A stretch of 64,000 bases of DNA, taken from Streptomyces platensis. Lineage in GTDB: Bacteria > Actinomycetota > Actinomycetes > Streptomycetales > Streptomycetaceae. The notes under the pieces were generated by a model. It searched no databases and was not told where the DNA came from. It was given only the letters and a program-made list of their open reading frames with translations. The DNA lies in NCBI RefSeq assembly GCF_008704855.1, contig NZ_CP023691.1, positions 4,030,001 through 4,094,000 of the forward strand, in the 5' to 3' direction. The translations under genes and the position numbers were made by a program. Of this stretch, positions 53,255 to 61,908 are shown one piece after another. Every line of letters begins with the position of its first letter. Within the stretch, counting starts at the first letter, position 1.

Positions 53255-54430
53255 TCAGACGCGCATCGGCTGCGGGGATTCGCGGCGGTCCGGGTCCGGG
53301 CCCGGGTACTCGCGGATGGCCTCGTAGCGGGTGTTGCGCTCGACGGGGCGGAAGCCGGCGTCGCGGATCAGCTCCAGCAGGTCCTCACGGGTCAGCTTGT
53401 TCGGCGTGCCGTAGTTGTCCGCGTCGTGCGTGATCTTGTATTCGACGACCGAGCCGTCCATGTCGTCCGCGCCGTGCTGAAGGGCGAGCTGGGTGGTCTG
53501 CAGACCGTGCATCACCCAGAAGCACTTGACGTGCGGGACGTTGTCGAAGAGGAGGCGGGAGACCGCGAAGGTCTTCAGGGCCTCGGCGCCGGTCGCCATC
53601 GTCGTCCGGGCCTGGAGCTTGTTGCGGACCTTGCCGTCCTGCATGTCGACGAAGTCGTGCTGGTAACGCAGCGGGATGAAGACCTGGAAGCCGCCGGTCT
53701 CGTCCTGGAGCTCACGCAGCCGCAGCACGTGGTCGACGCGGTGGCGGGGCTCCTCGATGTGCCCGTAGAGCATCGTCGAGGGGGTCTTGAGGCCCTTTTC
53801 GTGGGCGAGGCGGTGGATGCGCGACCAGTCTTCCCAGTGGGTGCGGTGGTCGACGATGTGCTGCCGGATCTCCCAGTCGAAGATCTCGGCGCCGCCGCCG
53901 GTCAGCGACTCCAGGCCGGCGTCGATCAGCTCGTCGAGGATCTCGGAGGCGGAGAGCCCGGAGATGGTCTCGAAGTGGTGGATCTCGGTGGCGGTGAAGG
54001 CCTTCAGGGAGACGTTCGGCAGGGCCTTCTTCAGCTCGCTGAGCGAGCGGGGGTAGTAGCGCCACGGCAGGTTGGGGTGGAGCCCGTTGACGATGTGCAG
54101 CTCGGTGAGGTTGTCGTTCTCCATCGCCTTGGCGAGGCGGACGGCCTCCTCGATGCGCATCGTGTACGCGTCCTTCTCGCCCGGCTTGCGCTGGAAGGAG
54201 CAGTAGGCGCACGACGCGGTGCACACATTCGTCATGTTGAGGTGACGGTTGACGTTGAAGTGGACGACGTCGCCGTTCTTGCGGGTACGCACCTCATGGG
54301 CGAGGCCGCCCAGCCAGGCCAGGTCGTCGGACTCGTAGAGGGCGATACCGTCCTCGCGGGTCAGCCGCTCCCCGGCGTGGACCTTCGCCTCCAGCTCGCG
54401 CTTGAGGCCCACATCCATCGACGCAGCCAT
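53255..54430 (-). CDS. mqnE: Aminofutalosine synthase
   Basis: A 391-aa radical SAM enzyme. The ATG at 54430 follows GGGAGG 7 bases upstream; the open frame runs 66 codons further without a site. The cluster motif is NVCTASCAYCSFQRKPGEKD, a CxxxCxxC, and ITELHIVNGLHPNLPW-like residues follow (LTELHIVNGLHPNLPWRYY). It adds the adenosyl radical to the MqnA product, giving 6-amino-6-deoxyfutalosine. It resembles MqnC; both are in this window. Downstream of an Lrp gene on the same strand. Confidence 0.95.
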   Translation of the reverse strand: MAASMDVGLKRELEAKVHAGERLTREDGIALYESDDLAWLGGLAHEVRTRKNGDVVHFNVNRHLNMTNVCTASCAYCSFQRKPGEKDAYTMRIEEAVRLAKAMENDNLTELHIVNGLHPNLPWRYYPRSLSELKKALPNVSLKAFTATEIHHFETISGLSASEILDELIDAGLESLTGGGAEIFDWEIRQHIVDHRTHWEDWSRIHRLAHEKGLKTPSTMLYGHIEEPRHRVDHVLRLRELQDETGGFQVFIPLRYQHDFVDMQDGKVRNKLQARTTMATGAEALKTFAVSRLLFDNVPHVKCFWVMHGLQTTQLALQHGADDMDGSVVEYKITHDADNYGTPNKLTREDLLELIRDAGFRPVERNTRYEAIREYPGPDPDRRESPQPMRV

Positions 54431-54585
54431 CCGGTCGCCTCCCAGTCTCTGCCGTATCGGTGCCGTTCCGGAGCCCTTCCGGAGCCGGAAACGGGCTTCA
54501 CCGAGCGTACTCCCCCGTAAAAGAGGCGGACGGAGCCCCCTGGCGCGCCCGTCCGCCCCGGTGGGTACCGGTGGCGCCCGGTGGC

Positions 54586-55044
54586 CTATTCGGCCTCTTC
54601 GGGCAGTTGGCCGACGCGGTTCTCCCACTTGGTGGAGAGCACGATCGTGGTGCGCGTACGGGAAACGCCCTTGGTGCCGGACAGCCGCCGGATGGTGCGC
54701 TCCAGGCCGTCCACGTCGCCCACCCGCACCTTGAGCATGTACGAGTCGTCGCCGGCGATGAACCAGCAGTCCTCGATCTCTTCGAGGTCGCGCAGCCGCT
54801 GGGCGACGTCCTCGTGATCGGTGGCGTCCGACAGCGAGATGCCCACCAGCGCCGTGACGCCGAGGCCGAGCGAGGCGGCGTCGACCGTCGCGCGGTAGCC
54901 GGTGATCACGCCGGCCGACTCCAGGCGGTTGATCCGGTCCGTGACGCTGGGCCCGGAGAGGCCGACGAGCCGGCCGAGCTCCGCGTACGAGGCCCGGCCG
55001 TTCTCGCGAAGTGCCTGGATGAGCTGCCTATCCACCGCGTCCAT
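54586..55044 (-). CDS. Lrp/AsnC-family transcriptional regulator
   Basis: A 152-aa protein. The N-terminal helix-turn-helix is MDAVDRQLIQALRENGRASYAELGRLVGLSGPSVTDRINRLESAGVI, and the C-terminal domain DCWFIAGDDSYMLKVRVGDVDGLERTI is the ligand-binding RAM domain. It likely binds an amino acid and controls its own or neighbouring genes. A divergent small gene starts 113 bases away, and repeated AATCTTT/AATCTAA elements lie between. Confidence 0.92.
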   Translation of the reverse strand: MDAVDRQLIQALRENGRASYAELGRLVGLSGPSVTDRINRLESAGVITGYRATVDAASLGLGVTALVGISLSDATDHEDVAQRLRDLEEIEDCWFIAGDDSYMLKVRVGDVDGLERTIRRLSGTKGVSRTRTTIVLSTKWENRVGQLPEEAE

Positions 55045-55064
55045 GCCCTCAAGCCTTCCAATCT

Positions 55065-55094
55065 TTACGCATTTTCGGGTTCTGCCTGTAGAAT
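55065..55094 (+). promoter_or_regulatory. Probable promoter of the 43-aa protein gene
   Basis: TTACGC (55065-55070) and TAGAAT (55089-55094) 18 bases apart. It is AT-rich and flanked by AATCTTTAC and AATCTTTC half-sites, which may be Lrp-binding. Confidence 0.55.
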
Positions 55095-55157
55095 CTAAGG
55101 CGCGCAGGGCCTTAGCCCTGTAAATCTTTCAGAGACGATCTCACAGGAGTTGTCACC

Positions 55158-55289
55158 GTGTACTCGATCGAGATGGCCTACGCCCGCATGCGCGAGCTTC
55201 AGGACCAGGCCAATCGTTCACGTGCCCACCGCTCCGCGGCACCGCGGACCCGGCGCCTCTTCGGCCGCGCCGCAGCGAAGAAGCGCTAA
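55158..55289 (+). CDS. 43-aa basic protein
   Basis: GTG at 55158 after AGGAGTTGTCACC (AGGAG, 8 bases) to TAA at 55287-55289. It starts MYSIEMAYARMRELQDQANR, an amphipathic helix, and ends RTRRLFGRAAAKKR, strongly basic. No family was recognised, but the good ribosome site, good promoter and clean reading suggest a real gene. Its end overlaps the convergent ubiX gene by 4 bases. It is shorter than most gene finders report. Confidence 0.75.
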   Translation: MYSIEMAYARMRELQDQANRSRAHRSAAPRTRRLFGRAAAKKR

Positions 55290-56014
55290 GGAGCCTCCGG
55301 GGCCTCCTCCACTTCTCTGGAGCCGCCCCGCAGCTCCCCTTCCCACCGCCGGTACAGCCCGTGCGGCACCTCGGCCGCATCGAGCACCCGGCCCGCGACG
55401 AAGTCCACCAGATCCTGGATGTGCGTCGCGCCCGCATAGAACGCCGGTGAGGCGGGCAGCACCACGGCGCCCGCCTCGTCCAGCGTCACCAGATGCTTCA
55501 GCGTCGGCCCGTTCAACGGGGTCTCGCGCACCGCGACCACCAGCCGCCGCCGCTCCTTGAGCGTCACGCTCGCCACCCGCTGGAGCAGATCCTTCGAGAG
55601 CCCGAGCGCCACCCCGGCCACACACGCCGTGCTCGCCGGGACGATCAGCATCCCCTTCACCGGATACGAGCCCGACGAGGGCCCGGCCGCCAGATCCCCG
55701 GCCGGCCAGTACCGCACCTCCGCCAGGTCCGCCTCCGTCACCGGAAACGTCCCCGGCTTGCCATCCGCTCCCCGCGCCAGCCATTCCCGCAGGTCAGCGC
55801 GCCAGTGAGCGTCCCGGAAGGCGATCCCCGTCTCGTCCAGGAGGGTCAGCCGCGACGCCCGGCTGACGATCAGATCCACCGCCTCCCCGGCGGCGAGCAG
55901 CCCGCGCAGCACGGACGCGGCATACGGCGTCCCGGACGCGCCGGAGATCCCCACGACCCACGGACGGCGGCGGCCGGGGCCCTGCTTACTGGTGTCGTTG
56001 TGCGGCGGCTCCAC
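55286..56014 (-). CDS. ubiX: Flavin prenyltransferase, UbiX type
   Basis: A 242-aa protein. The FMN/dimethylallyl phosphate-binding pattern is WVVGISGASGTPYAASVLRG, ACVAGVALGLSKDLLQRVASVTLKERRRLVVAVRETPLN and PASPAFYAGATHIQDLVDFVAGRVLDA. It makes prenyl-FMN, the cofactor of UbiD decarboxylases such as the MqnL-like gene 2.4 kb downstream. The GTG start is weakly supported. It is transcribed leftward, opposite to the small basic-protein gene. Confidence 0.92.
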   Translation of the reverse strand: MEPPHNDTSKQGPGRRRPWVVGISGASGTPYAASVLRGLLAAGEAVDLIVSRASRLTLLDETGIAFRDAHWRADLREWLARGADGKPGTFPVTEADLAEVRYWPAGDLAAGPSSGSYPVKGMLIVPASTACVAGVALGLSKDLLQRVASVTLKERRRLVVAVRETPLNGPTLKHLVTLDEAGAVVLPASPAFYAGATHIQDLVDFVAGRVLDAAEVPHGLYRRWEGELRGGSREVEEAPEAP

Positions 56015-56129
56015 GCATCGAGCCTATCCGGCGGAACCACGGACCCCCTCACGGCCGTTCCTACCTGTGCGCCCTCGCCGACCTCCGCCGGGGGCCGCCC
56101 CACCGGGGGACGAGAAGGGACGGCCGGAG

Positions 56130-56723
56130 ATGACCTCACGCGCGAAGCCCGCGATCTGTCTGATGCTGGGCTGGGTGGCCCTGCTCTGGCTGCTGGAGGG
56201 CGTCGACTTCGCCACCGGCGGCGCGCTGGACACCTTCGGGATCACCCCGCGCGAGCCCGCCGAGCTGGCCGATGTCGTGCCCGCCGCCTTCCTGCACTTC
56301 GGCTTCGGGCATCTCGTGGCGAACACCCTGCCGTTGCTGCTGCTCGGCCTGGTCGCCGCGCTGCGCAGCGGGGTGCGCCGCTTCCTCGCCGTCGCCGCGC
56401 TGATCATCCTCACCAGCGGACTGGGCGTCTGGTTCACGGCCGCGCCGGACAGCAACACCGCGGGCGCCTCCGGAGTCGTCTTCGGGCTCTTCGGCTATCT
56501 CCTGGTGCGCGGCTTCATCGAGCGCAAACTCCTCGACATCGGCATCGGCCTGGTGGTGGGTGTGCTCTACGGCTCGATCCTGTGGGGCGCGCTGCCGACC
56601 GACAGCGGCATCAGCTGGCAGGGGCACCTGTTCGGGCTGATAGGCGGGGTGCTCGCGGCCTTCGTCTTCCGGGTACGCGCTCCCGGCACCCTGCCCGCCG
56701 CAGATGTCCGACCCCTCGCATAG
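56130..56723 (+). CDS. Rhomboid-family intramembrane serine protease
   Basis: A 197-aa membrane protein with about six helices. Motifs: HFGFGHLVANTLPLLLLG (the conserved His-Asn region), GASGVVFGLFGYL (nucleophile Ser) and WQGHLFGLIGG (catalytic His). The ATG at 56130 follows GGAG. It cleaves membrane substrates within the lipid phase. Sequence is standard for the bacterial family; substrate unknown. Confidence 0.92.
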   Translation: MTSRAKPAICLMLGWVALLWLLEGVDFATGGALDTFGITPREPAELADVVPAAFLHFGFGHLVANTLPLLLLGLVAALRSGVRRFLAVAALIILTSGLGVWFTAAPDSNTAGASGVVFGLFGYLLVRGFIERKLLDIGIGLVVGVLYGSILWGALPTDSGISWQGHLFGLIGGVLAAFVFRVRAPGTLPAADVRPLA

Positions 56724-56820
56724 CCTCAGTCCGAACGGGAGCCGCGGGGCCGGACGAACCGGCCGCGGGCGTGCCACACGGCGCCTGAGGCGCCACGCAG
56801 TAACCACGGGGGAGCACAGC

Positions 56821-57444
56821 ATGTCCGACTACCACCAGCCCGGATACGGTCCACCGGCCGGCGGACCACAGCAGCCGTACGGGACACCCCCGCAGGGCTG
56901 GCCCGGCGCCCCGCAACCCGGTGCGCCGCAGCCCGGTGCGCCGCAGCCCGGAGGCTACGGCTACCCCGGCACCCCGCAGCCCGGCTACGGCCCCCGACCG
57001 CCCGCCCCTTCGTCGGGCCCCGCGATGTGGTCCCACCTCGGCGCGCTGCTGACCATCACCGCGGGCACGATGATGTGCTGCGGCCTGGGCGCCTTCCTCG
57101 GCTGGATCTACCCGCTGTCCCTGCGCGGCAACGACCGCCACCAGCACGACCCGTACATCCGCCACCACGCCACCCAGGCCGTGAACTACGGCATCACGCA
57201 GGCCATCATGGCGGCCTTCGGCCTGGTGCTGTACGTCGCCAGCGCCCTCACCTTCGCCGCGGTCGCCACGGAAGAACAGCGCAACAGCTCCGGCCTCGCG
57301 GTCCCCCTGATCACCGTGATCGCCATCTTCGCCGCCTACGCCCTGTCCGGCGTCATCTGCGCCGTCATGGCCACGGTCAAGGCAACCCGCGGCGAACTGT
57401 GGACCTATCCCCGCCTGATCGCCTGGCCTCTGAGCAAGGGCTGA
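56821..57444 (+). CDS. Pro-rich DUF4870 membrane protein
   Basis: A 207-aa protein. A Pro/Gly/Gln/Tyr-rich N-terminus of ~65 residues has tandem GAPQP units. The C-terminal DUF4870 part has helices around MWSHLGALLTITAGTMMCCGLGAFLGWIYPLSLRG, then VNYGITQAIMAAFGLVLYV and VPLITVIAIFAAYALSGVICAVMA. The conserved N-Y-x-I-T-like segment (AVNYGIT) is typical. Such Streptomyces proteins often sit in membrane domains; function unknown. Confidence 0.85.
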   Translation: MSDYHQPGYGPPAGGPQQPYGTPPQGWPGAPQPGAPQPGAPQPGGYGYPGTPQPGYGPRPPAPSSGPAMWSHLGALLTITAGTMMCCGLGAFLGWIYPLSLRGNDRHQHDPYIRHHATQAVNYGITQAIMAAFGLVLYVASALTFAAVATEEQRNSSGLAVPLITVIAIFAAYALSGVICAVMATVKATRGELWTYPRLIAWPLSKG

Positions 57445-57472
57445 TCGGCCGTCACTCGGCCGCCGCCACCCC

Positions 57473-58375
57473 TCAGGCCGTCAGCCCCCGCACCACCAGA
57501 TCCAGCAGCGCACAGACGAACAGCGCGATCCCGATGAAGCCATTGACCTGGAAGAACGCCCGGTTCAGGCGGGTCAGGTCATGGGGCTTGACGATCGTGT
57601 GCTCGTACAGGAAGGCCGCCGCCACGATCACCAGGCCGAGCCAGAGGAACACCCCCGCGCCGGTGGCCACGACGTACCAGGCGAAGAGGCCCGTCGTGAC
57701 GAGGTGGCAGCCGCGGGCGCCCCAGATCGCGGCCGGGATGCCGAAGCGGGCCGGGACGGACTTCACGCCGACCTCGCGGTCCGTCTCCACGTCCTGGCAG
57801 GCGTAGATCAGGTCGAAGCCGCCGATCCAGATGCCGACCGCGAGGCCGAGGATCGCGGCCTCCCAGGACCAGGCCCCGGTGATCGCGAGCCAGGCGCCGA
57901 CCGGGCCCATCGCCTGGGCGAGGCCGAGGATCGCCTGCGGGAAGTTGGTGAACCGCTTGCCGTACGGATAGACCACCATCGGCACCACGGCGAGCGGTGC
58001 CAGCGCCAGGCACAGGGGGTTCAGCAGGGCGGCGGCGCCCAGGAAGACGACGAGTGCGATCAGCGCGCCGGTCCAGGCGGACTTCACCGATACCGCGCCG
58101 GTGACCAGTTCCCGTTGCGCGGTGCGCGGGTTACGGGCGTCGATCTCGCGGTCGATGATGCGGTTCGCGGCCATCGCGAAGGTCCGCAGGCCGACCATGG
58201 CGACGGTGACGAGGAGCAGGCGGCCCCAGTGGATGTGCCGGTCCTCCTCGTACATCGCGGTCAGCGAGGCGATGTAGGCGAAGGGCAGCGCGAAGACCGA
58301 GTGCTCGATCATCACCAGGCGCAGAAAGGCCTTGGTGCGGCCCGGCTGCGGGACGGCTGCGGATGCGCTGCTCAC
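57473..58375 (-). CDS. mqnP: UbiA-family prenyltransferase of the futalosine pathway
   Basis: A 300-aa polytopic membrane protein. The GTG at 58375 overlaps the UbiD stop as GTGA. The two Asp-rich motifs NRIIDREIDARNPRT and DVETDREVGVKSVP bind the Mg-isoprenyl diphosphate. It joins the polyprenyl chain to 1,4-dihydroxy-6-naphthoate-type substrates in futalosine-route menaquinone synthesis. Location beside the UbiD gene strongly supports this over an ubiquinone or heme-O role. Confidence 0.9.
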   Translation of the reverse strand: MSSASAAVPQPGRTKAFLRLVMIEHSVFALPFAYIASLTAMYEEDRHIHWGRLLLVTVAMVGLRTFAMAANRIIDREIDARNPRTAQRELVTGAVSVKSAWTGALIALVVFLGAAALLNPLCLALAPLAVVPMVVYPYGKRFTNFPQAILGLAQAMGPVGAWLAITGAWSWEAAILGLAVGIWIGGFDLIYACQDVETDREVGVKSVPARFGIPAAIWGARGCHLVTTGLFAWYVVATGAGVFLWLGLVIVAAAFLYEHTIVKPHDLTRLNRAFFQVNGFIGIALFVCALLDLVVRGLTA

Positions 58376-59826
58376 GAGAGGCCGTACTCCTTCCAGCGGC
58401 GGTCGACCAGCGCCGCCGTCCGCGGGTCGGATTCGACCATCTCGGGCCAGCCCCCGTCCCTGGTATAGCCCTCCTCGGGCCACTTCTTCGTCGCGTCGAT
58501 GCCCGCCTTGCCGCCCCAGAACTGCTGGTAGGAGGCGTGGTCGAGATGGTCGACGGGACCTTCGACGACGGTGAGGTCACGGGCGTAGTCGGTGTTGCCG
58601 AGCGCCCGCCACGACACCTCGTGGAGGTTGTGCACATCGCAGTCCGCGTCCACGACCACGATCAGCTTGGTCAGCGACATCATGTGCGCGCCCCAGATGG
58701 CGTGCATGACCTTCTGTGCGTGCTTGGGGTACTTCTTGTCGATCGAGACGATCGCACAGTTGTGGAAGCCGCCGGACTCGGGGAGGTGGTAGTCCACGAT
58801 GTCCGGGACGATGATCTTGAGGAGCGGGAGGAAGAACCGCTCCGTCGCCCGGCCCAGCGGCCCGTCCTCCGTCGGCGGGCGGCCTACCACGATCGACTGG
58901 AGCAGCGGCCGCTTACGCATCGTCACACAGTCGATGGTCAGCGCCGGGAACGGCTCCTGCGGCGTGTAGAAGCCGGTGTGGTCGCCGAACGGGCCCTCGG
59001 GCAGCATCTCGCCGGGCTCCAGCCAGCCCTCGATGACGACCTCGGCGTTCGCCGGGACCTGGAGCGGGACGGTCTTGCAGTCGACCATCTCGATCCGCTT
59101 GCCCTGGAGGAAGCCGGCGAAGAGGTACTCGTCGATGTCGCCGGGCAGCGGGGCGGTGGATGCGTACGTCACGGCCGGGGGGCAGCCGAAGGCGATGGCC
59201 ACCGGCAGCTTCTCGCCGCGCTGGGCGGCGACCTGGTAGTGGTTGCGGCTGTCCTTGTGGATCTGCCAGTGCATGCCGATGGTGCGCTTGTCGTGGCGCT
59301 GGAGGCGGTAGAGGCCCAGGTTGCGCACCCCGGTCTCCGGGTGCTTGGTGTGCGTCAGCCCGAGGTTGAAGAAGGAGCCGCCGTCCTCGGGCCAGGTGAA
59401 CAGCGCCGGGAGCTGGTCCAGATCGACGTCGTCGCCCCGGAGCACGACCTCCTGGACGGGCGCTTCCTTGACCTTCTTCGGCGGGACGTGCGTCATGCCG
59501 GCGAGCTTGCCGAACGCCTCGCGCACACCGACGAAACCGTGCGGCAGCTCCGGCTTGAGCAGGCCGCCGATCTTGCCGCTGATGTCCTCGTACGCCTTGA
59601 GGTCCAGCGCCTTCAGCAGGCGGCGGTCGGTGCCGTAGACGTTCATGGCGAGCGGCATCGCCGAGCCCTTGACGTTCTCGAAGAGCAGCGCCGGACCGCC
59701 GGACTTCTGCACCCGGTCCACGATCTCGCCGACTTCCAGATACGGGTCGACCTCGGCCTTGATGCGCTTGAGGTCGCCTTCCCGCTCGAGCGCGCGCAGG
59801 AACGAGCGAAGATCGTCATAAGCCAT
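58372..59826 (-). CDS. mqnL: UbiD-family menaquinone biosynthesis decarboxylase
   Basis: A 484-aa prenyl-FMN-dependent decarboxylase. MAYDDLRSFLRALEREGDLKRI at the start and the central Glu/Arg pattern (EVVIEGWLEPGEMLPEGPFGDHTGFYTP) match UbiD/MenL-type enzymes. It removes the ring carboxyl of the prenylated naphthoate. Needs the UbiX product. The start is ATG at 59826 and the stop overlaps mqnP, so mqnL-mqnP form one operon. Confidence 0.92.
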   Translation of the reverse strand: MAYDDLRSFLRALEREGDLKRIKAEVDPYLEVGEIVDRVQKSGGPALLFENVKGSAMPLAMNVYGTDRRLLKALDLKAYEDISGKIGGLLKPELPHGFVGVREAFGKLAGMTHVPPKKVKEAPVQEVVLRGDDVDLDQLPALFTWPEDGGSFFNLGLTHTKHPETGVRNLGLYRLQRHDKRTIGMHWQIHKDSRNHYQVAAQRGEKLPVAIAFGCPPAVTYASTAPLPGDIDEYLFAGFLQGKRIEMVDCKTVPLQVPANAEVVIEGWLEPGEMLPEGPFGDHTGFYTPQEPFPALTIDCVTMRKRPLLQSIVVGRPPTEDGPLGRATERFFLPLLKIIVPDIVDYHLPESGGFHNCAIVSIDKKYPKHAQKVMHAIWGAHMMSLTKLIVVVDADCDVHNLHEVSWRALGNTDYARDLTVVEGPVDHLDHASYQQFWGGKAGIDATKKWPEEGYTRDGGWPEMVESDPRTAALVDRRWKEYGLS

Positions 59827-59914
59827 GCGTTCCAGTATCGGGTACGCACTACCCTGGACGGGTCACCGGGCCCCGGCGAGGGCCCGCCGTCGCGCGCAGG
59901 GGGACCGTTCCGCA

Positions 59915-60340
59915 ATGCTCAGGTATCTGCCGTTCCTACTGGTGCTGGCGCTGTGGATCTACGCGTTCATCGACTGCCTCAACACCCCCGAATCACAGGT
60001 GCGCGGCCTGCCCAAGGTGGTCTGGGTCCTGATCATCCTGCTCTTCGGCGAGGTACTGGTCGGCCCGGTCGCCTGGCTGGTGGCGGGCAAGCAGCGGCGG
60101 CCGGTGGCGGGCGGCGGCAGCACGCCGTCGCAGTGGCACCGCAACCACCGTACGAAGTTCGTCGCGCCGGACGACAACCCCGAGTTCCTCCAGTCCCTCA
60201 AGAGCGAGAACAAGAAGGACGAGGCGCTGCTGAAGGACTGGGAGGCCGATCTGCGCCGCCGCGAGGAGGAGCTGCGCCGCAAGGAGGCCGGGCCGGGCGA
60301 GGCGAACGGCCCGGAGGACACCCCGCCGGCCACGGGCTGA
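59915..60340 (+). CDS. PLDc_N-domain membrane protein
   Basis: A 141-aa protein. Two helices (LRYLPFLLVLALWIYAFIDCL and KVVWVLIILLFGEVLVGPVAWLVAGK) form the phospholipase-D N-terminal-like domain (PF13396), without a catalytic HKD part. A charged coiled-coil C-terminus (DEALLKDWEADLRRREEELRRKEAG) follows. The ATG at 59915 is used because the open frame before it lacks a ribosome site. Divergent from mqnL. Function unknown. Confidence 0.82.
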   Translation: MLRYLPFLLVLALWIYAFIDCLNTPESQVRGLPKVVWVLIILLFGEVLVGPVAWLVAGKQRRPVAGGGSTPSQWHRNHRTKFVAPDDNPEFLQSLKSENKKDEALLKDWEADLRRREEELRRKEAGPGEANGPEDTPPATG

Positions 60341-60368
60341 GGCACGGTGCGCGGCGTACGGTGAGTCC

Positions 60369-60914
60369 ATGGACCGTACGCAGGACTGGGGGCAGGACCG
60401 CGACGAGTTCCGGCTGCACGGCCGCGTCGACGGGCACAGCGACCCGACCGGGCACCCGGACCATCTCCAGGAGCAGGCCCGCGCCATGCTGGCGACGGCG
60501 GTCGCCGAGGCGCGTGCCGGGCTGGCCGAAGGGGGCATCCCGATCGGCGCGGCGCTCTACGGGCCGGACGGCACTCTGCTGGGCCGCGGCCACAACCGCC
60601 GCGTCCAGGACGGCGACCCCACCCTGCACGCCGAGACCGCGGCCTTCCGCGCGGCCGGCCGCCGGCGCGGCTACCGCGGCACGACGATGGTCACCACCCT
60701 CTCCCCCTGTTGGTATTGCAGCGGCCTGGTCCGCCAGTTCGGCATCTCCCGGGTGATCATCGGCGAGGCCCGCAGCTTCCACGGCGGCCACGACTGGCTG
60801 GCCCGGCACGGCGTCCGGATCGTGCTGCTGGACGACCCCGGGTGCGCGTCGATGATGCGCGACTTCATCGGGGCCCATCCGGAGCTGTGGCGGGAGGACA
60901 TCGGGGACGAGTGA
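60369..60914 (+). CDS. Nucleoside/cytosine deaminase, fungal cytosine deaminase-like
   Basis: A 181-aa cytidine-deaminase-fold protein. Zinc motifs: LHAETAAF (HAE) and LSPCWYCSGLV (PCxxC). Its C-terminus, DDPGCASMMRDFIGAHPELWREDIGDE, closely tracks that of yeast cytosine deaminase (DDERCKKIMKQFI...WFEDIGE), unlike CodA-type enzymes. It should deaminate cytosine or a related base in salvage. A link to the futalosine pathway is not required and is unsupported. It follows the PLDc_N gene by 28 bases. Confidence 0.87.
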   Translation: MDRTQDWGQDRDEFRLHGRVDGHSDPTGHPDHLQEQARAMLATAVAEARAGLAEGGIPIGAALYGPDGTLLGRGHNRRVQDGDPTLHAETAAFRAAGRRRGYRGTTMVTTLSPCWYCSGLVRQFGISRVIIGEARSFHGGHDWLARHGVRIVLLDDPGCASMMRDFIGAHPELWREDIGDE

Positions 60915-61004
60915 GCGGCGGGGGCGTCACCCCCCTTCCGGCCCCGGCCCCCGCCCCCACAATGCGCTGGCCCGCCGCCCGGCCCTCCGTCAGGATGACC
61001 AGGC

Positions 61005-61694
61005 ATGACCACCAGTTCTGCCGGCCCCGACGGCCCTGCCTGCCCTGTCCCGGCTCCCCGCGCCCCCGTGGACGCCGCCGCGGACGGTCCCGCGCCCCTC
61101 GCCGAGCCCCAGCGCCGTATCCGTGCCCTGTATACGGAGCGGACCGTCACCGTGTACCAGGCCTACTCCCCCGCGCTCGGCCTTCCGGCTGCGCGGGACG
61201 GGCGGTTTCCGGCGGCCTGGAAGCGGGAGCGGATGACATGGATCAAGCCGTCGTTCCTGTGGATGATGTACCGCTGCGGGTGGGGGACCAAGGCGGACCA
61301 GGAGACGGTGCTCGCGGTGGAGATCGAGCGGGACGGGTTCGACTGGGCGTTGCGGAATGCCTGTCTTTCGCATTACGACGCCGGGGAGCATGCCGACCGG
61401 GCCGCGTGGCAGCGGGAGTTGAAGGGGGCGCCGGCCCGGGTGCAGTGGGATCCGGAGCGCGATCTGGCGTTGCGGGCGCTGCCGTACCGTTCGCTTCAGC
61501 TGGGGCTGTCGGGGGAGGCGTCGCGGCGGTACGCGGATGAGTGGACGGTGGCGATCAGGGATGTCACCCCGCTGGCCCGGGAGGTCCATGCGCGGGTGCG
61601 GGCCGGGGAGACCGCGGCGGCCGCCGCGCTGCTGCCCGGGGAGCGTACCTACCCGGCACCCGAGGGAACTCCGGGCCTGCGCCGCGTGTCCTGA
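61005..61694 (+). CDS. DUF4291-family protein
   Basis: A 229-aa protein. A Pro/Ala-rich N-terminus (residues 1-35) is followed by the DUF4291 pattern: RRIRALYTERTVTVYQAYSPALGLPA, MTWIKPSFLWMMYRCGWG, VLAVEIERDGFDWAL and ARVQWDPERDLALRALPYRSLQLGLSG. The function of the family is unknown; it is widespread in bacteria and eukaryotes. GC content is slightly lower in the 3' half. Confidence 0.85.
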   Translation: MTTSSAGPDGPACPVPAPRAPVDAAADGPAPLAEPQRRIRALYTERTVTVYQAYSPALGLPAARDGRFPAAWKRERMTWIKPSFLWMMYRCGWGTKADQETVLAVEIERDGFDWALRNACLSHYDAGEHADRAAWQRELKGAPARVQWDPERDLALRALPYRSLQLGLSGEASRRYADEWTVAIRDVTPLAREVHARVRAGETAAAAALLPGERTYPAPEGTPGLRRVS

Positions 61695-61908
61695 CCTCGC
61701 TGCGCAAACGCGTAAATCCCGCCACCGCGGGGTCCGCCGTGTGCTGCTTCGTGTGGCGTACGGGACGTAGCGAGGTCCGGCCAACTGAGCGCCGTTCACA
61801 GCCATTTGATGCACCGTTCAGCTGCCTCCCCCTCCCCGGGAAACTCAGCCGCCGCCACAGTCAAGTCGGCCCACGGAGGGCTCCCGCGACTCAGGGAGAG
61901 TGGCTCAT

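Noticed and set aside
60369..60914. The missing aminodeoxyfutalosine deaminase
   Set aside because: It has a cytidine-deaminase fold with a yeast cytosine-deaminase C-terminus; known aminodeoxyfutalosine deaminases belong to amidohydrolase or adenosine-deaminase families.
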